This document shows positions 1 through 13,214 of a DNA stretch of 64,000 nt, in pieces. Location: NCBI GenBank assembly GCA_028532985.1, contig JANCIK010000001.1:3720001-3784000 (forward strand), in the 5' to 3' direction. Below the pieces are notes generated by a model. That model saw only the letters and a list, made by a program, of their open reading frames with translations, was not told the DNA's origin and made no database searches. The number at the start of each line of letters is the position of its first letter. Position 1 is the stretch's first letter. Source of the stretch: Stropharia rugosoannulata. Lineage: Eukaryota > Basidiomycota > Agaricomycetes > Agaricales > Strophariaceae. Both the position numbers and the translations under genes were made by a program.

Positions 1-2765
1 GCTTTGTGGAGATAGTTCAATCACGAGCCTCCAGTGTTACGAAAATAGAGCAACATTCAAAAGTGTGACGGTCTCCTGCAATAGCGGGATAGATGAGACA
101 TGTGGAGATCAACGAGTGGACCGCCTAACGTAGGTCAAGAAGCAGCGCAGCATGAGAAGCGACATTTGCCTGTAATAGTAATGCGCTCAGCCATTTGACA
201 GATATAACGTAGAAAAGAAACCAAAAAACTGAGATTTGCCACGATACGCAAAGAATCATACGTAGTATGTGAGCATTGAACCCAACTTGACTTCGCTGCA
301 TGTAGAAAATCCCGAGTGGTGGTCGCAATCATGACGGCATTCGGCCTAGTGGATACGCAAAGGGTGTAAGCAGAAACCCTGATTGTACGTTCTAAGCGCA
401 CTCGCAGATTAATTTTCGTAATGAAAACGACGTCGAACAGATGACCAGTGAACATAACCAACCCCGTACACGTCTGCACCAAACCATCTTGGGTGCCATC
501 GTGGCAGTTGGGTGGCCTCTGGCACTCACGAAGAGTCATCGTTCATTCTATGCACTAGTGGCATTGTGAGTGTCGGGCGGGGAAAGACAGAGTATGGGTT
601 GTGTCAAGCAATGAAAAGTAGGGGCAAGTGGGTTCGCCAGATGGTTTTCATGAATCATCAGGAAAGCTGCCGCTCTGGTGACAGCGGAAATATCGTATGT
701 TAGTTAGCCGCTAGCTGGTGGAAGGCCGGAATGAGGAAGCGCACCAGAAGGGGGCCGACCGCTTCCAAGAAAAAAAATCATGATAGCTCGTTAGAACCGG
801 CGTTGATGTGGACGCATTCTGGAATAGTATCGGTTAAAGAAAGCCGTACACGCGATCAAGAAGTCGAACTTGTCAGTCCATACAATGTTTCCATGTTAGG
901 GAAAACCCTTGCAAATACTGAAAATTGCCTATGTCAGGATGCAGATGATATCTGTGGTGCGATTAATGTGCCTAATAACACCTATTACAATTGGAGCACT
1001 CACAATGATGAGCGTGAAAGAAAATTGACAAACATACCTTGAACATACCCAGAACATGTTTAATTAGAACACCACCATCAGAGAAGCGAAAAGCAAGATC
1101 CACTTGGAGCTATTGAATACAATCATTGTAGTTTTGGGAAGATGTGGGTTGAAAAGTGTCACTCCGACGTTCTCCGCGTCCGCAGTTGACATGCACACAT
1201 GCACGTGCTGTTTACCTTGGATTGCCCGGAGATCGAGGAAAAATAACGCAAATTTGATGCTTCAGCCCTCTGGTTGACTTCAGTCTTCAAGCATTCTTCA
1301 GAGTATAAGAGCATTGACTATGTTTCTCATAGCAGACAATATAACCAGATACAAGTAGCATGCGGCACCGCCTTCACCTCGCCTTTCTGATTCTCGTAAC
1401 CTTTTATAAAGTACAACTAAGGTAAGTAAATGAGACCAATAGGATTCTCGGCATGAGAATGAGATCCAGAAATGAATAAGGTCAATTTTCTGATGTGACT
1501 GATTTGGATATCGTACCTTCACCAACTGGAGATTGACATATGCTCCGAACTTTTACGGCTCAGATGCTATCAGACAATTAGGCGTCCTATGATGCGTCCT
1601 GCTCTGACGACCTTCGTCATATGTATTCTTCAGTATAGAATGCCGATCCCGAGATCACCAGGCTCGATAGTGTCGCCACTGCATTGAAAACCTCGTTTTC
1701 AATGTCAGCGCCGCCGCCGCCGGAAGACAAGTAGCCCTCCGTAAACATGTTCTGTTCCTCATTCCATAAATAGACGAGAACGATAAGCAAAGTGAGTATG
1801 TGATATTTCCAAAAGAAAAAAATAAGTCTATACAGGTATTCGGACCAAAGATCAACGCAGAGAGTAACTCGCTCCCTAAACTCCCAATCAAAGAGCAAGT
1901 CATAATGGTGTGTGATGGCTTAACCAGTAGACGACAGTATGTGTACCCCATTTAATCACCGAATACTACGATAATCGGGATGGCCGCTGCTGGACTAAGC
2001 TTCTTCCGTGTGGCACATCTTACTAAGTATTGTCGAAACCAGGCTAATCTTATTATTGACATGCGTAATTCGAATAGATACGTACAGCGAGGAGCAGCTC
2101 CACAACTCAATCCACTTGTGTACGTCCACCAGTTGACAAGCGCCGGCGGAAGTATCAGAACGGGGAGTCGCTGGAATCGGACGGGACAAATACTAGTCCT
2201 AAGAGGTACATACATAACTCTACATCACTCCGTTTCTTCGGATTTTCCTGCTCAAAATTTGAGTCTAATCAGTAAAAAGCTTATCTCGGTCAGCACTTAG
2301 TATGCGTCCAGCCTGCTTGCAACGGCTGAGAATCTTTCTGGAACCTGGAGTAATTAAGATCAAGATTACTAGCGCAAGTATTATTACTATTGAATTTAGT
2401 TGACATACAGAAAAAAAGTGCGCAGACGGTCAACTCAGGTAAAGATTCTTTTGCTCATATGATTAGTGTATACCCGGAGTGATGGACATTGCGGAAAGTC
2501 GAATGTGGGGAAAGGCGGAGACGGCAAAGCCCGGCCTAACCAAAGCCCAAGCGGCTCGCCACACTATATGCGGCAAGCTTCCTAAATTTGCTCCGTCAAC
2601 TTCAATTGGCCAGCACCTCAAGCAACCCCACTCACTTCGTTTAGAGCTTGCTGGACTATAGGTATGTACTCTCGGTTTTCATACATCAATGTTTTACTGC
2701 TAACAATAAACTGCTCTAAGGGTCTCTCTGTGGAATTGATTTATTCATTATTCCTCTGACGTTGC
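1..2765. other. no recognisable gene
   Basis: Short open frames occur on both strands (for example 731-1042 +, 1980-2300 +, 1617-1951 -), but none shows a known domain, a signal peptide or a convincing chain of spliced exons. Two + strand frames (512-703 and 731-1042) share the short phrase SGIVSV, which may be chance. The stretch could hold decayed coding or repeat DNA or the far promoter of the gene at 2766. Confidence 0.5.
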
Positions 2766-5174
2766 ATGTCCGTGCCGCCAACGACACGGTTCAGCTTTAT
2801 ATCAAGAAAACTGACGGTCCACCGCCCTATCATCCCTTTGTCTCCGCAGGAGCAATTTCGACACACGACATATAATCTCATCAGATCTGCATACATGCCG
2901 GACAAAGTTGAACAGTACAAACCCAAGCAGGTCGATGGCCTCAAAAAGATACCCCCGTATTGGTATCCGTATACAACCATGACGAAGATGCGCTGGATTG
3001 GAAGGGAAATTTTGGAAGTGGTATCAACTGAGTTTAGGGATCGGTCTATGGAATACTATGTACGTTGGTTTTGTTGCCATCTCACTGGAAAAACGCCAAC
3101 CTTATTCTAGAGATACGCGTTAGAGTCGGGTGTTACAACCGTGAATGGAAAGGTAGCAAAACCAGATACTATCCTCGTCGACGGCGATAGAGTTGAGTGA
3201 GTATGACAGCTTATACCACCTACATCTGTACTAATGGGACTGTAGAAATGTTGTACATCGCCATGAACCTCCTGTGACATCTAAACCTGTCAAAATTCTG
3301 TTGCACGATAAAGAAAGAGAGTTCATAGTCGTTGATAAACCGGGCAGCATCGTTCGTTCGTCTTTCCAGTATTTATTAAGTTCTAATCTCAACTACGCCA
3401 CAGCCTGTCCATGCATCTGGGAGATATAACCGCAATTCCCTCATAGAGATCCTCGTCGACGATTTCGGATTTACTAAATGTTTCCGTGAGTAATCGCTGC
3501 CCATCTTGCATCATAGAATATACACCTTAATACTCTTCATTATAGCCATAAATCGCCTGGATCGACTGACCTCTGGGCTGATGATCATCCCATTGTCTGC
3601 GGAATGCGCACGAACTGTTACTAAAGAGTTCGCCGCTGGGACTGTGCGTAAAGAATATGTGGCGCGTGTCAAAGGTCGCTTCCCATCGTAAGAACTTTCT
3701 TTTTTAAATATCTGTACAGGCACTGATATTAATTTACAGGGAGGAAATTGTATGCGAGGAACCTCTCTTAACAGTGGATAGACAAATGGGACTAAACATC
3801 GTCCATCCTAAAGGCAAGGCAAGTATCACGCCAATAATTCTATGCATCCTTTAATGAAGCTTGTTTGCGTTTCACAGCACGCAAAAACGGTGTTTAACCT
3901 TATTCGATACGACGCCAATACGGATTCCAGCGTTGTAAGATGTGAGCGCCGATTCATTCCATATCAATTTTTATACTGATTCTCCATCAGGTCAGCCTTT
4001 CACGGGACGATGTAAGCTTTGTATAGCATCTTATAAATGATACTGCATCTTATTCAGTGAACAGCTCATCAACTTCGCGTACATCTTCAATTCTTGGGAC
4101 ACCCAATAGCCAACGACCCGATATACTCTGAAAAGCGAATATGGGTAAATCATTTTTTTCTATTCTCAGCTCCCTCTCTGCCCGTAGCTTATTTGATCAT
4201 TCGGACAGGGTGAAGACATGGGGAAGGGGGGTATAGATGTGACGCCGAGCGATTTTCGGCAGGCACCTGCGCCTCCGACACATCTCCTGGAACTCGTGGA
4301 AAATTCAGGCAGTCCAGAATCATTAAGCAAAGATCAATCGCCAGTTCCCACTGATATCATCGAGGGAGAAGTACCCACGACAAAGCTTCTGCCCAGGGAA
4401 ACAGGCGAAGATATTGGCATGGGATCGCCCGTTCCATTATCCCAGCAAGCCGTGGACGTCATAACCAACTTGCGTAACATGAAGGTAAGCCAACCAACGA
4501 CACCCTGAGCACCGCGTACGGCCTTGAATCCTATACTAACCCGTTCTTGACCTCCGCCATAGGATGAGGATGAAGATTGGAGTCGTTGGCGGGATGTTGT
4601 GTTTCGCGCGAAGGGACTTATGCGACCCAAGGATATGGTGATCAAGCCGCCTCCTCCACAGAACCGTAGGAAGCGGGGAGGTAAAGCCGAGACTGTGCGC
4701 CCCGCGTGGAACAACCCGAACAAGGAAAAGCAGGATCAGGATACCTCTCCTGGTGTGCTAGACGCACTCACGCCTGTCGCTGAGCCCACGCCTTCCGAGT
4801 CTCCAATCTCCGTAACGGAAGTTTCTGTAGTACCCTCTGATAGGCTGGCCTTGTCCACCTCCACAGGCGAGGGGGCGGCGCCTGAGAATGGAGACGCCGG
4901 GAGTGTGGATGCGCGACAGTCCGATCCACCCCAGATCACCCTTGAAGAGGCAATACAGAAAGTGTCCGATGCCTCGCCTTCACCCAGCCTGGTGTGTGCA
5001 TCAGATACCGAGCAGTTGTATTGTCCCGAATGCTATCTGCCTCTCCACCCCGACCCTAAACCGGAAAAGCTCTATATCTTTCTGCATGCGCTCAAGTACA
5101 CGACGAGTCTTGGCTCATTTTCGACTGACATGCCAGACTGGGCTGCGGAGGGCTGGGAATGGGATCAGGATTAG
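2766..5174 (+). CDS. RluA-family tRNA pseudouridine synthase (Rib2/Pus9-like)
   Basis: Converts uridine to pseudouridine in tRNA (position 32 for yeast Rib2/Pus8 and Pus9). I assemble eleven exons: 2766-3059, 3111-3196, 3246-3351, 3404-3485, 3546-3687, 3740-3818, 3878-3941, 3991-4011, 4065-4144, 4209-4484 and 4563-5174, giving 613 residues. Seen: an N-terminal block with IPPYWYPY and FRDRSMEYY, an S4-like part with VNGK, the catalytic motif RLDRLTSG (Asp near residue 195), and GRSHQLRVH with [10 protein letters not shown], all typical of the family. A long acidic/Pro-rich linker of about 200 residues follows, then a conserved tail with [13 protein letters not shown] and [11 protein letters not shown], as in RPUSD2/Rib2-type enzymes. 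No deaminase domain is seen, unlike yeast Rib2. The intron after 3818 uses GC-AG. The start is uncertain: ATG 2895 is in frame, gives 570 residues and may be the true one. Confidence 0.9.
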
Positions 5175-8053
5175 ATAATCGAAGAATATACGCGTGTATG
5201 CACACCCAATTTAGTGACTAAAAAAGAATTTTCAAAGGGACTGACGGAGTAAACTACATGGTATGGCACACTGCGTTATTCTAACAAATTTCCGGTGTGT
5301 TGGTCTAAACTGCAAAGAAATTTTAGACGTTATTTTGCAGGGATTTTTGCAGGGTCCATCGGCACGGCTCTGGAGCAGCAACTACATGCACTTGTGACTG
5401 TACACCATGACCGAGTAATGAAGAGCACAACCATAAATTGAATCCCTACAATGGTTCGACCACGAAGTAATTCAATGGCATGATGATGATTACCGGGAGG
5501 ATTTGTCGATTGACATGCCGCCTTGTCGAGCAGCCTTATTCAAAGCGAAACCTGAATGGCGTTCATTGAAATTGCCTAGAGGTCGAATAATTGGCCATTT
5601 TTCTGAGATGTGGTAATTCCTTTGTGGAATTTTTAGTATTTCTCATGGTCACCTGAATTATCTGGTTATCGCCTCGCTAACTTGGATACTTAGAGGTTAG
5701 TACCAATGCCGCGCCAAGAATTTATTGTGGAGATCCGCTTCACCTTATTCTTTAGACGGTGGCGTATAAAACCAGGCTCTATGTAGAGGGATCGGTAGTT
5801 CGCTGAATGTATCCCGCGAGCTGGCTACCCTTGCCCATACTCTTTTAATTTCCCTGCGAGGCGTGTTGGTTTTTCTTCGCAGGAATTCTTCGAAACAGTT
5901 CACGCGAGGAGTCGTACCATTTTGTAATGAGTACGCGGCTTGCAAGGAACTTATCTTCTGTAGGTATGTAATCCTTAGACTATGATCATTCAAGGCAAAT
6001 ACGTTGGTGGTATTCCGATCAACATGGATCATGTCTGCCGATTTCCGCAACGTAAAAAAGAGGTAAATGAAGATCCGTATGAGGGAACAGACAGGAATAA
6101 GTAAAGTTGTGTGTCTCTGAGGCACAAAGTCGTCTGATTAGGGCATCCATGTCAGGAGTTAACACAATGTCATAAAGCGCTTAGTACTTAGTCCTTCACT
6201 TATCTACATATTCCGCAAAGACCGCAGTGGAAGAAAGTATTGCCTTGAGTGTTGAATGATTAGAGCGCCTTGAAAACGCCTCATCATTCACGGAAATTTG
6301 AAAGTCATGTTAACGTGAAGCCCTCAAGCCCTCAAATTCAAATCCAGATTCAAATTTAAGCTTCAATTTTTCAATACTCTTCTCTCGGAAAGGTTTCCTT
6401 GGATCCCTATCCATCCTTATCTTCTAACTTTAACGCTATTATATTAAAGAAAGATATCTGGACTCTGCGTCGCACCATATTCGAAGGATGGCGAATAAGC
6501 ATGACTCCCATTTGGAGATACTTAATCGTGGGGCTCTGAATCAAAATATACAGCTACAAGAGTGTCCACTATATTTATTGATGCATTGCTGACAGAAAAT
6601 TCCTGCTCTCATAAGTTTAAACTCTCGAACCTTCTGGAGGCATGGGACGACATTATTAAGTACTCAAATGCTAACTTATACCTTTCTCCCTCAGTAAAGT
6701 GGAGCTCGTTGTATATAGCTGTTAGTTTTTCATAGAAGATGCAAGAAGTAATTAACTCCTGTTCGTAATTGTACTGATTTATTACCTCCGTAAATTTATC
6801 CCCTTCTCGAATCTGATATTCTTGTGCATTATCCATTTAATAGCGAATACATCCACCATAGAGATCATGCTACATATCTAACTGTATAAAGTTTGAAAAT
6901 CCTCAATTCATCTTTTTGAGATCCCTTCAAGTTGGCGCCAAGATTTCATAAGCGCCCGGGGATATAAAGCCTCGTATATAGATATCGATGATTAATGCAT
7001 GCCCTCTTCAAGAGGCTCTCAACTTACAGAGTAGTAGTAGGCTTGAAGTCTTCAGTGAAAGCCTTATACTAGTATGCAGGACATATATCTTCATTTCAGT
7101 TGAATTATGAATGGGTACTATCCATAGGCATTTGTAAGCTTATCTGCCTTAAAAATATTACTGAGGCGATGAACGAAAAATGATTATGTAGCATATAGTT
7201 GTGATTTTAGAGCTACTGGTCGTAGTAGGGAGGGCCGAAGGCAGGGGTCAAGGCTGAGATCTGATCATTAGACCACTCACTAGAAAATCGACATATAGTA
7301 TTATAATTTCATTCTCTGACTTTAGAAAAGCAAAAATATCAACGTTCATAGCCTTCTCGAAAGTCATTCACTATTATGAAAGTGCAATGGTTTTCATTCT
7401 CACGGCACTGCAGTGGCTGGTGGTGCTTCCGGGCCGTGGCGTTGCGGTTCATGAAGTCACTTGCCGACGTTCTCATTCTTACTTGTTGCCTCTTGCCCTT
7501 AAACTCGTCACCGCAGCTGGGCCCTATATGTCAGTGATCATCTATTAGAAATCAATCGTGTCTAACACTTACACGCTAATTCAAACTCTGAATTAATACG
7601 GAAGGAATAGAAATAATATCAGCGTTTCCAACCGCTGAGTGGCCCAAAATTCAACGTATCAGCCTTTTCAAGCATTGTACGCACAGGCTTGTTGGTCGAA
7701 ACCACTCGTGCTACTACCACCTGGAACTGTGTCATTGGATAACACCTACATTAACCGCTGTCGACGTCACCGTCATGTGGCCCCTAGGCTTTAGCCGCCG
7801 GTGCAAAGTATCCCAGTATAGACTCTTATAACCGTCTTATGTGCTGCAGCTCCGACAGGCTATGCGATTCTCTTGTGAAATTTCGTCCCGTATTAGCTGA
7901 TTGGATGTCCTGTGCTGCATCTGACAGCATACCCTTAAGCTATGTTTAGTTTCATAGAGCGGATGCCATGGTGGATATTCATGGCCCGGACCGTCGACAA
8001 AAATCGTCGCTCCATCTGCAGCTTTGGCGAGCGGTCCGTCTCTGTTCTTTTTG
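5175..8053. other. intergenic, no supported gene
   Basis: About 2.9 kb, AT-rich. Two minus-strand frames are long enough to note: 5745-6125 (126 aa, one hydrophobic stretch) and 6609-6836 (75 aa, acidic, with phrases such as FTEVINQYNYEQE). Neither has a recognisable domain or flanking exons. No tRNA seen. Confidence 0.45.
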
Positions 8054-8060
8054 TATAAAT
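8054..8060 (+). promoter_or_regulatory. TATA box of the GH28 gene
   Basis: TATAAAT lies 45 bp before ATG 8099. Transcription starting about 30 bp downstream would begin near 8085, after the in-frame ATG at 8081, which favours 8099 as the start. Confidence 0.5.
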
Positions 8061-8098
8061 GCTGCTGCGCTTACTGATTGATGGCATTGCTCGTAGAC

Positions 8099-9907
8099 AT
8101 GCGCGTACTGTCCCTGTCGCTATGGCTTGCGCCATTCATCACTTCATCTGTTCTTTCCAGAGACATTCCATCTTATAGACCGTTCTTTAAGCCTCCGTTT
8201 AGGTTCCCGACTCCTCCAAGAAACGACGCACAGTGCACACTAAAAGCAAGTGGCGGCGATGATGCTCCCCATTTCGTGAAGGCCGTTGAAATTTGCCCCA
8301 CTGTCACCATTCCGGCGTCAACCACTCTGAGCATACAGACGAGAATGAATATGACTGGCCTACGTAACAGACACATTGTGAGCTTGTGCCATATGTCGAG
8401 CATTTATCATCAACTAACATGTATCAGAATCTCGAAGGCACCATTAAATTCAGCGATGATATACCTTACTGGACTGGCAACGCGTTCTTTATTCCATTCC
8501 AAACCCAAGTAACATTCTGGCTCCTTGGAGGGGAGAACATTCTCTTCGACGGCGGTGGAACATTGGATGGGTCTGGTCAGGTAAGTTCAGAGCGTTACTC
8601 TAAACAATAGTTTCATTCACGAGACTGTGGCCATAAAGCTATGGTGGGATACATTGTACGTGCTTCAGCATATCTGTCGCTCTAACCAAGCGCTGATATA
8701 CGATTCTACAGCGCTAGTAACTCATCCTTACTACGACCTATCACTCTCACCCTTTTCGAGGCAAAAAATGTTCTCGTCGAAAACATACATATGCTCAACA
8801 GCCCAGAGTGGCATAATCTCGTGAACGAGGGGACTAACATTGTTTACAACAACATTAATATCCATGCGGTGTCCAACTCTAGTCATGGGGCAGCTAATAC
8901 AGATGGTTGGAACGTTTATCGCAGTGACACTGTCTCCATTTTGAATTCGGTAATCGTCAACGGTGATGATTGTGTTGCTTTCAAGCCCAGTGAGTAATAT
9001 TTCCTCATGTCTTGCTTTTGACCCCCCTCAACAATTCTACATAGATGCTACGAATGTCCTTGTAGAAAACCTCAACTGCACCGGATCTCAGTCAGTTCCT
9101 TTTTATCTCTCTCTTTGCATGATTTAATCAGTATATCATTACTTTTAGTGGCATTTCTGTAGGGTAAGAATATCATTCTCACTACTAAACATTACTCTAA
9201 TCCTCGAATCATTAGCTCACTAGGTCAATTCCCTGGAATGTTTGACATTGTCGAGAATGTTTTGGCTAGGTAAGAAATAACATCTTCTCATTTCAAAGAG
9301 TTTGAATACGCATATCGACATCCAGAAACATTGAAATGACGGATGCTCAAAACGGAGCCAGAATTAAGGCATGGGCCGGGCCAAATGTCGGCAGCGGAAT
9401 AGTCAAAAACATCACATTTGAAAATTTCTTTGAGACCGCCGTTGATAACCCAGTCATTATCGATCAAGTGCGTGTTCAAATCTCAATTGACTGGGTACAT
9501 TACTTATATATATATTCATGACGAATGACCTCAGTGCTATATGACAAATGCAACAGCCTGTGCTCAGTTCCCCTCCAACACTCTTATTCAAGACGTAATT
9601 TTTAAAAAGTAACTCGGCGCTTTCTGAATCTTTAGACTTAATTTAACTCCGATAATTTAGCATTACAGGGTCAGGAACTCAGACTGTCGTGGCGTCGCTT
9701 TCCTGCTCACCTGATGGACGCTGCTCCAACATTGAACTTGATAATATTAGTCTGACGTATGTACCGCCCTCTCAATACATCTATCGTCTCGTCGCTTACC
9801 GAATTATATCTGGTAGTACTGCTAAAGGAACTGCATCTTACACTTGCCAGAATGTCAATATCACAGGAAACGCTGCGGATCTGTTCCCTCAATGTACAAC
9901 CACCTAA
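8099..9907 (+). CDS. secreted GH28 exo-polygalacturonase
   Basis: Likely a galacturan 1,4-alpha-galacturonidase releasing galacturonic acid from the ends of pectin outside the cell. Eleven exons: 8099-8377, 8428-8580, 8639-8655, 8712-8989, 9045-9090, 9149-9163, 9216-9269, 9326-9467, 9535-9608, 9661-9756 and 9817-9907; 414 residues, normal for the family. The first 20 residues form a signal peptide (MRVLSLSLWL...). All GH28 catalytic blocks are present in order: NTDG (Asp about 214), GDDC (Asp about 235 and 236), SHGISVGS (His about 258) and RIK (Arg about 293, Lys about 295). Phrases such as IPYWTG and QVTFWLLGG are typical of fungal exo-acting enzymes. Several potential N-glycosylation sites are present. 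Exons 3 and 6 are only 17 and 15 nt and carry the LWWD and GISVG segments. The last intron (9757-9816) is optional: reading through it stays open. Confidence 0.93.
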
Positions 9908-11244
9908 AACAGAACGACATCCTCTTGGACGGGACTACGTGGTCTATGTTTGATATAGAACTTTCAGAGGTCAGAATCGTCGCTTAACTGACACAAGTCG
10001 GTAACCAATGGTGGCATGAGTAGTTAGAGAGATGAAAAAATAACCAAGTTGCATACCAGTTGAGGGAACTGATGAGAACAATGCATCTTTCATTTTGAGC
10101 GCAACTGCAATACAACAGGTTCATGTACTATATATTCTATAATGGGCTCCGCAAGGTCGACTCCTCAACGTTCAACAACGTAGAGGTTTCAATATTGAAC
10201 ATTGAAACTTGATAGCTACCCGGAATTGACCCGCCTGTACTGGGGTTAGCGAACGCCGATTTGTGAACCGAAGTCATAATGACAAGAGTTACCGGTACCC
10301 CTAGGCCGACATTGTAACTTCAGCCACTAGATAAGAGAAGTAAATTAATGTTTGTAGACACTGAGTTCGCTTATCAGCAAGGGCTAATCTAGTAGAGAAG
10401 AGTAGAAGTACGAGGCAACAATGCCTCTACTCAATAAATTCAGAGAGATTTGATTGACGAAATTCGAGGTCATTTTGACAAGTTCTTATGAGCTGAAATC
10501 TTGAAATAAAAATGACCATAGTAAGAAACCACGGCACTGGCTCAGACAGTAAATAATTAAATGGCGGGCGGAGTAAATGAGCAAACGGAGGGGTCTCCCG
10601 AACATGCTCCAGGGACCTGCCTGACGCAAATGAAATGTTCAACGTTCGGTTCCCACCCAATGGGAATGCAGATTCGACCGGTAAATTTGAAAGACGCGCC
10701 AGGATCATCATGATCAATACGACAGAAGAATTCTGATAGGAAAACTCTTCTGTCTATAGTCATGTCTACTCAAAACCTTCCGTTAACCTCGCTTTTGTGA
10801 TCGTTCAAAGAAGATGGATAGGCCATTCTACTCTAAAAAGCACGGAAATATCATCCACATGTTCAACTAGGAATCAGCATACCTCGCAACTAGAAACATC
10901 AAGTAGAAATGAAGCAGCGGTAAGTCACTTGAGTGATACGGGATCGCATATTCCAGTGGGTAATCTGAGTTCGCGTAATACACGTCCAATCAAAGTAGCG
11001 GCACGAATCAGATGATTCTTCACTGCAACCCACTATATATATAATTAAATGCAAAACAAAGCAAGAAAGCGGGCGAACCAAGCCGTAAATGCGAAGTACA
11101 GAAGCAGATGTAAGATAATAAATTAAAGAGGAGATCATATCATGATGGTAGTAGTGGTATGTTAGTGTATACATAATGCAGAGAACAAGCAAGAAGAAAG
11201 CGATGCAAGCAAAAGGGACGCATAGACGTACAACAAACTGATTT
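9908..11244. other. intergenic, possible gene relic
   Basis: No intact gene. On the minus strand, 10557-10763 encodes a phrase (DDPGASFKFTG) resembling a motif I associate with secreted or single-pass Agaricomycete proteins, in an otherwise unrecognisable frame. It may be a decayed remnant. The stretch next to 11245 is the 3' flank of the F-BAR-like gene. Confidence 0.3.
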
Positions 11245-13214
11245 CTAGTACTCTGGTCGGTCACTCATACGGCCGTCCCGATCACCTCGACTGCTCGATC
11301 CATTTCGCTGAAAAACACTAGCGATCTTTGCCTAATCAGTCATTCTAAATCAGTGAAGTGCTCCGAACCGTATCGTTTTACACTCTCACTTACCAAAGTG
11401 GGCCTGCTCTGCGGCGTGATTGGTGGTTCAGAGCTTAGGGGTAAAAGTACGGTCTGCCTTTGCGAGTAACTGCGATTCAGTGCACGAGGGCCAAACGAGG
11501 GCCCGCCCACACTAAGACCACCGCCAATACTATGTCGTGAGCGTTCGCGTGGGGTTGGTGACCTCGAACTGTCAACTCTATTGATGTCGCTTTCGCGAGG
11601 ACGCTGGATGTCAAGTGACTGACGGTGAGAGGAGGGGAGCTTTATCTTAGCTGATAACATATACATAGCATGAGTGGGAGTATGACAAACTCTAAAATAT
11701 GTAACGCACCTTGTTCAAAAGACACAGCTGGTCGGTGTGATGGTGTGGGATCATGAGAAGAAGATGATGATGGTTGGGGAGCGGTGACAACTCCTGGGGG
11801 TGCGCTGGTTTGCATTGTTCTGAACTTCTGACAGAACTCTTCAATGAAATCTTTCGGCACAAATGTGTCCCTCCACTGTCTGATCGTATTGACCGACTGC
11901 AAAACATAAGGTTAGCGTCCCAAATCTATCAAAGACTGTACACATACTCTCCGGTCCGTGTCCAATATCTGCGAGAGTGTATCAACGAAGACTCCCAGTG
12001 ATTCCTCCATGATTTTGCATCGGTCTTTCTCCAATTGCCAACAGGAATCACACAACTCCTCCCAGCTCTTGGCCAGTCCTGGGGGACCCGTTGGAGAATC
12101 CAGCGATGATTCTGAGATGGACTCAATATCATGGCGACCGTGCCCCCCACGCGCAAACGATGGATCAGGTTTCAGTGACTGCAAACGTCGGCTATCCAGG
12201 GAATAGCGGAGCTTCTTATATTCCTGCTTCCACTCCGCTGCAACACTTCTCCGACGCGATCCCCGCATTTGTTCTTCGTACAGTTTACGGGCACTTGGTT
12301 CGTAGTAGTCGCTCCAGTGAGATCGTTGCCGCAGTTGAAAGTCCAAGTTACGCTTTTCGAGGTCCACCGCTATCCGCGTTGCGAGATCTCGTCTGCGCAT
12401 GGCTTGCTGGGCAGTTTCTACTCTGACAGCGTCGATGGCGCGGCGCAATTCTCTGGGAGATCGGAACTAGATCAGAATTGAGGAACGGGGGGAAAGCGGG
12501 AGTACTCACTTGGAGTCTGATTCCCCTATCATGGTCTCCGCTAGGTTAGCTAGACGAGAGGCATATTGATGTTCTATGGCCCCTCTATAATCATAATCGC
12601 ATCAGCATATCGAAGGCAGTAGATTCAATACGCACAAATTTACGCTACCTTTTGATCCAGAATTTTGTGAGCTCGTCAGTAGTCTGCATTGCAACCTTCA
12701 TTCGAGTGGAAAGCGATTTCATTTTGGTGTCCCCGATGTTGTCGAGCAAGTTTAGGGAAGGTGCAGCATTTTGCCGCATCTGAAGAGGAGACGAGTCTCC
12801 CAATGACGACGCTGAGGGCAACTGGTCTAGCGAATCGCGATCCCAAGCGACGAGCCAGTCATCAATCTTGAAGTGCTCCCACACGATCGGGCTTCCATTG
12901 CTCTGGATGTCGACTCTTCCATGGGCCACCGTAAATGTCGCAAAGCGCTCGGGGCCCACTGCGTATGCATTGAACCGAACGGCGAATTCGCGAAAGCCGG
13001 CTGGTACGGACGTGACGACGCCCGCCTCGCGCAGGCAGCGATCCATTTCGACAATTTCCTTGACCTGGCCGACGTCATAGGACAGCACGTGCGCAGGGTT
13101 GGCGGGGTCGAGCAGCTCGTAGGTGCGCAGGGACTTGCGGCGAAGACACCTGTGGTTGATGCCAGGGATGGCCTGCAAGGACGAGGGGCCCGGCCGGGAG
13201 GTCAGAGCAGTCAT
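11245..13214 (-). CDS. F-BAR-like coiled-coil protein
   Basis: Six exons on the minus strand: 13214-12649, 12584-12510, 12452-11948, 11896-11710, 11650-11394 and 11307-11245; 550 residues. After about 110 residues of unrecognised N-terminal sequence, a helical region reads like an F-BAR/FCH fold: a WxxK-type helix start (TDELTKFWIK), then EHQYASRLANLAE and a long Arg/Glu/Lys-rich amphipathic stretch (ELRRAIDAV..., DLEKRN..., KLYEEQ). Later segments (SWEELCDSCWQLEKDR; QWRDTFVPKDFIEEF) are also helical. The C-terminus is disordered, Ser/Pro/Arg-rich and ends RMSDRPEY. F-BAR proteins bend or bind membrane and link it to actin or septins, so a role in cell cortex or endocytosis is inferred. The family call is from pattern alone. 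The start is the first ATG of the frame. Confidence 0.75.
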
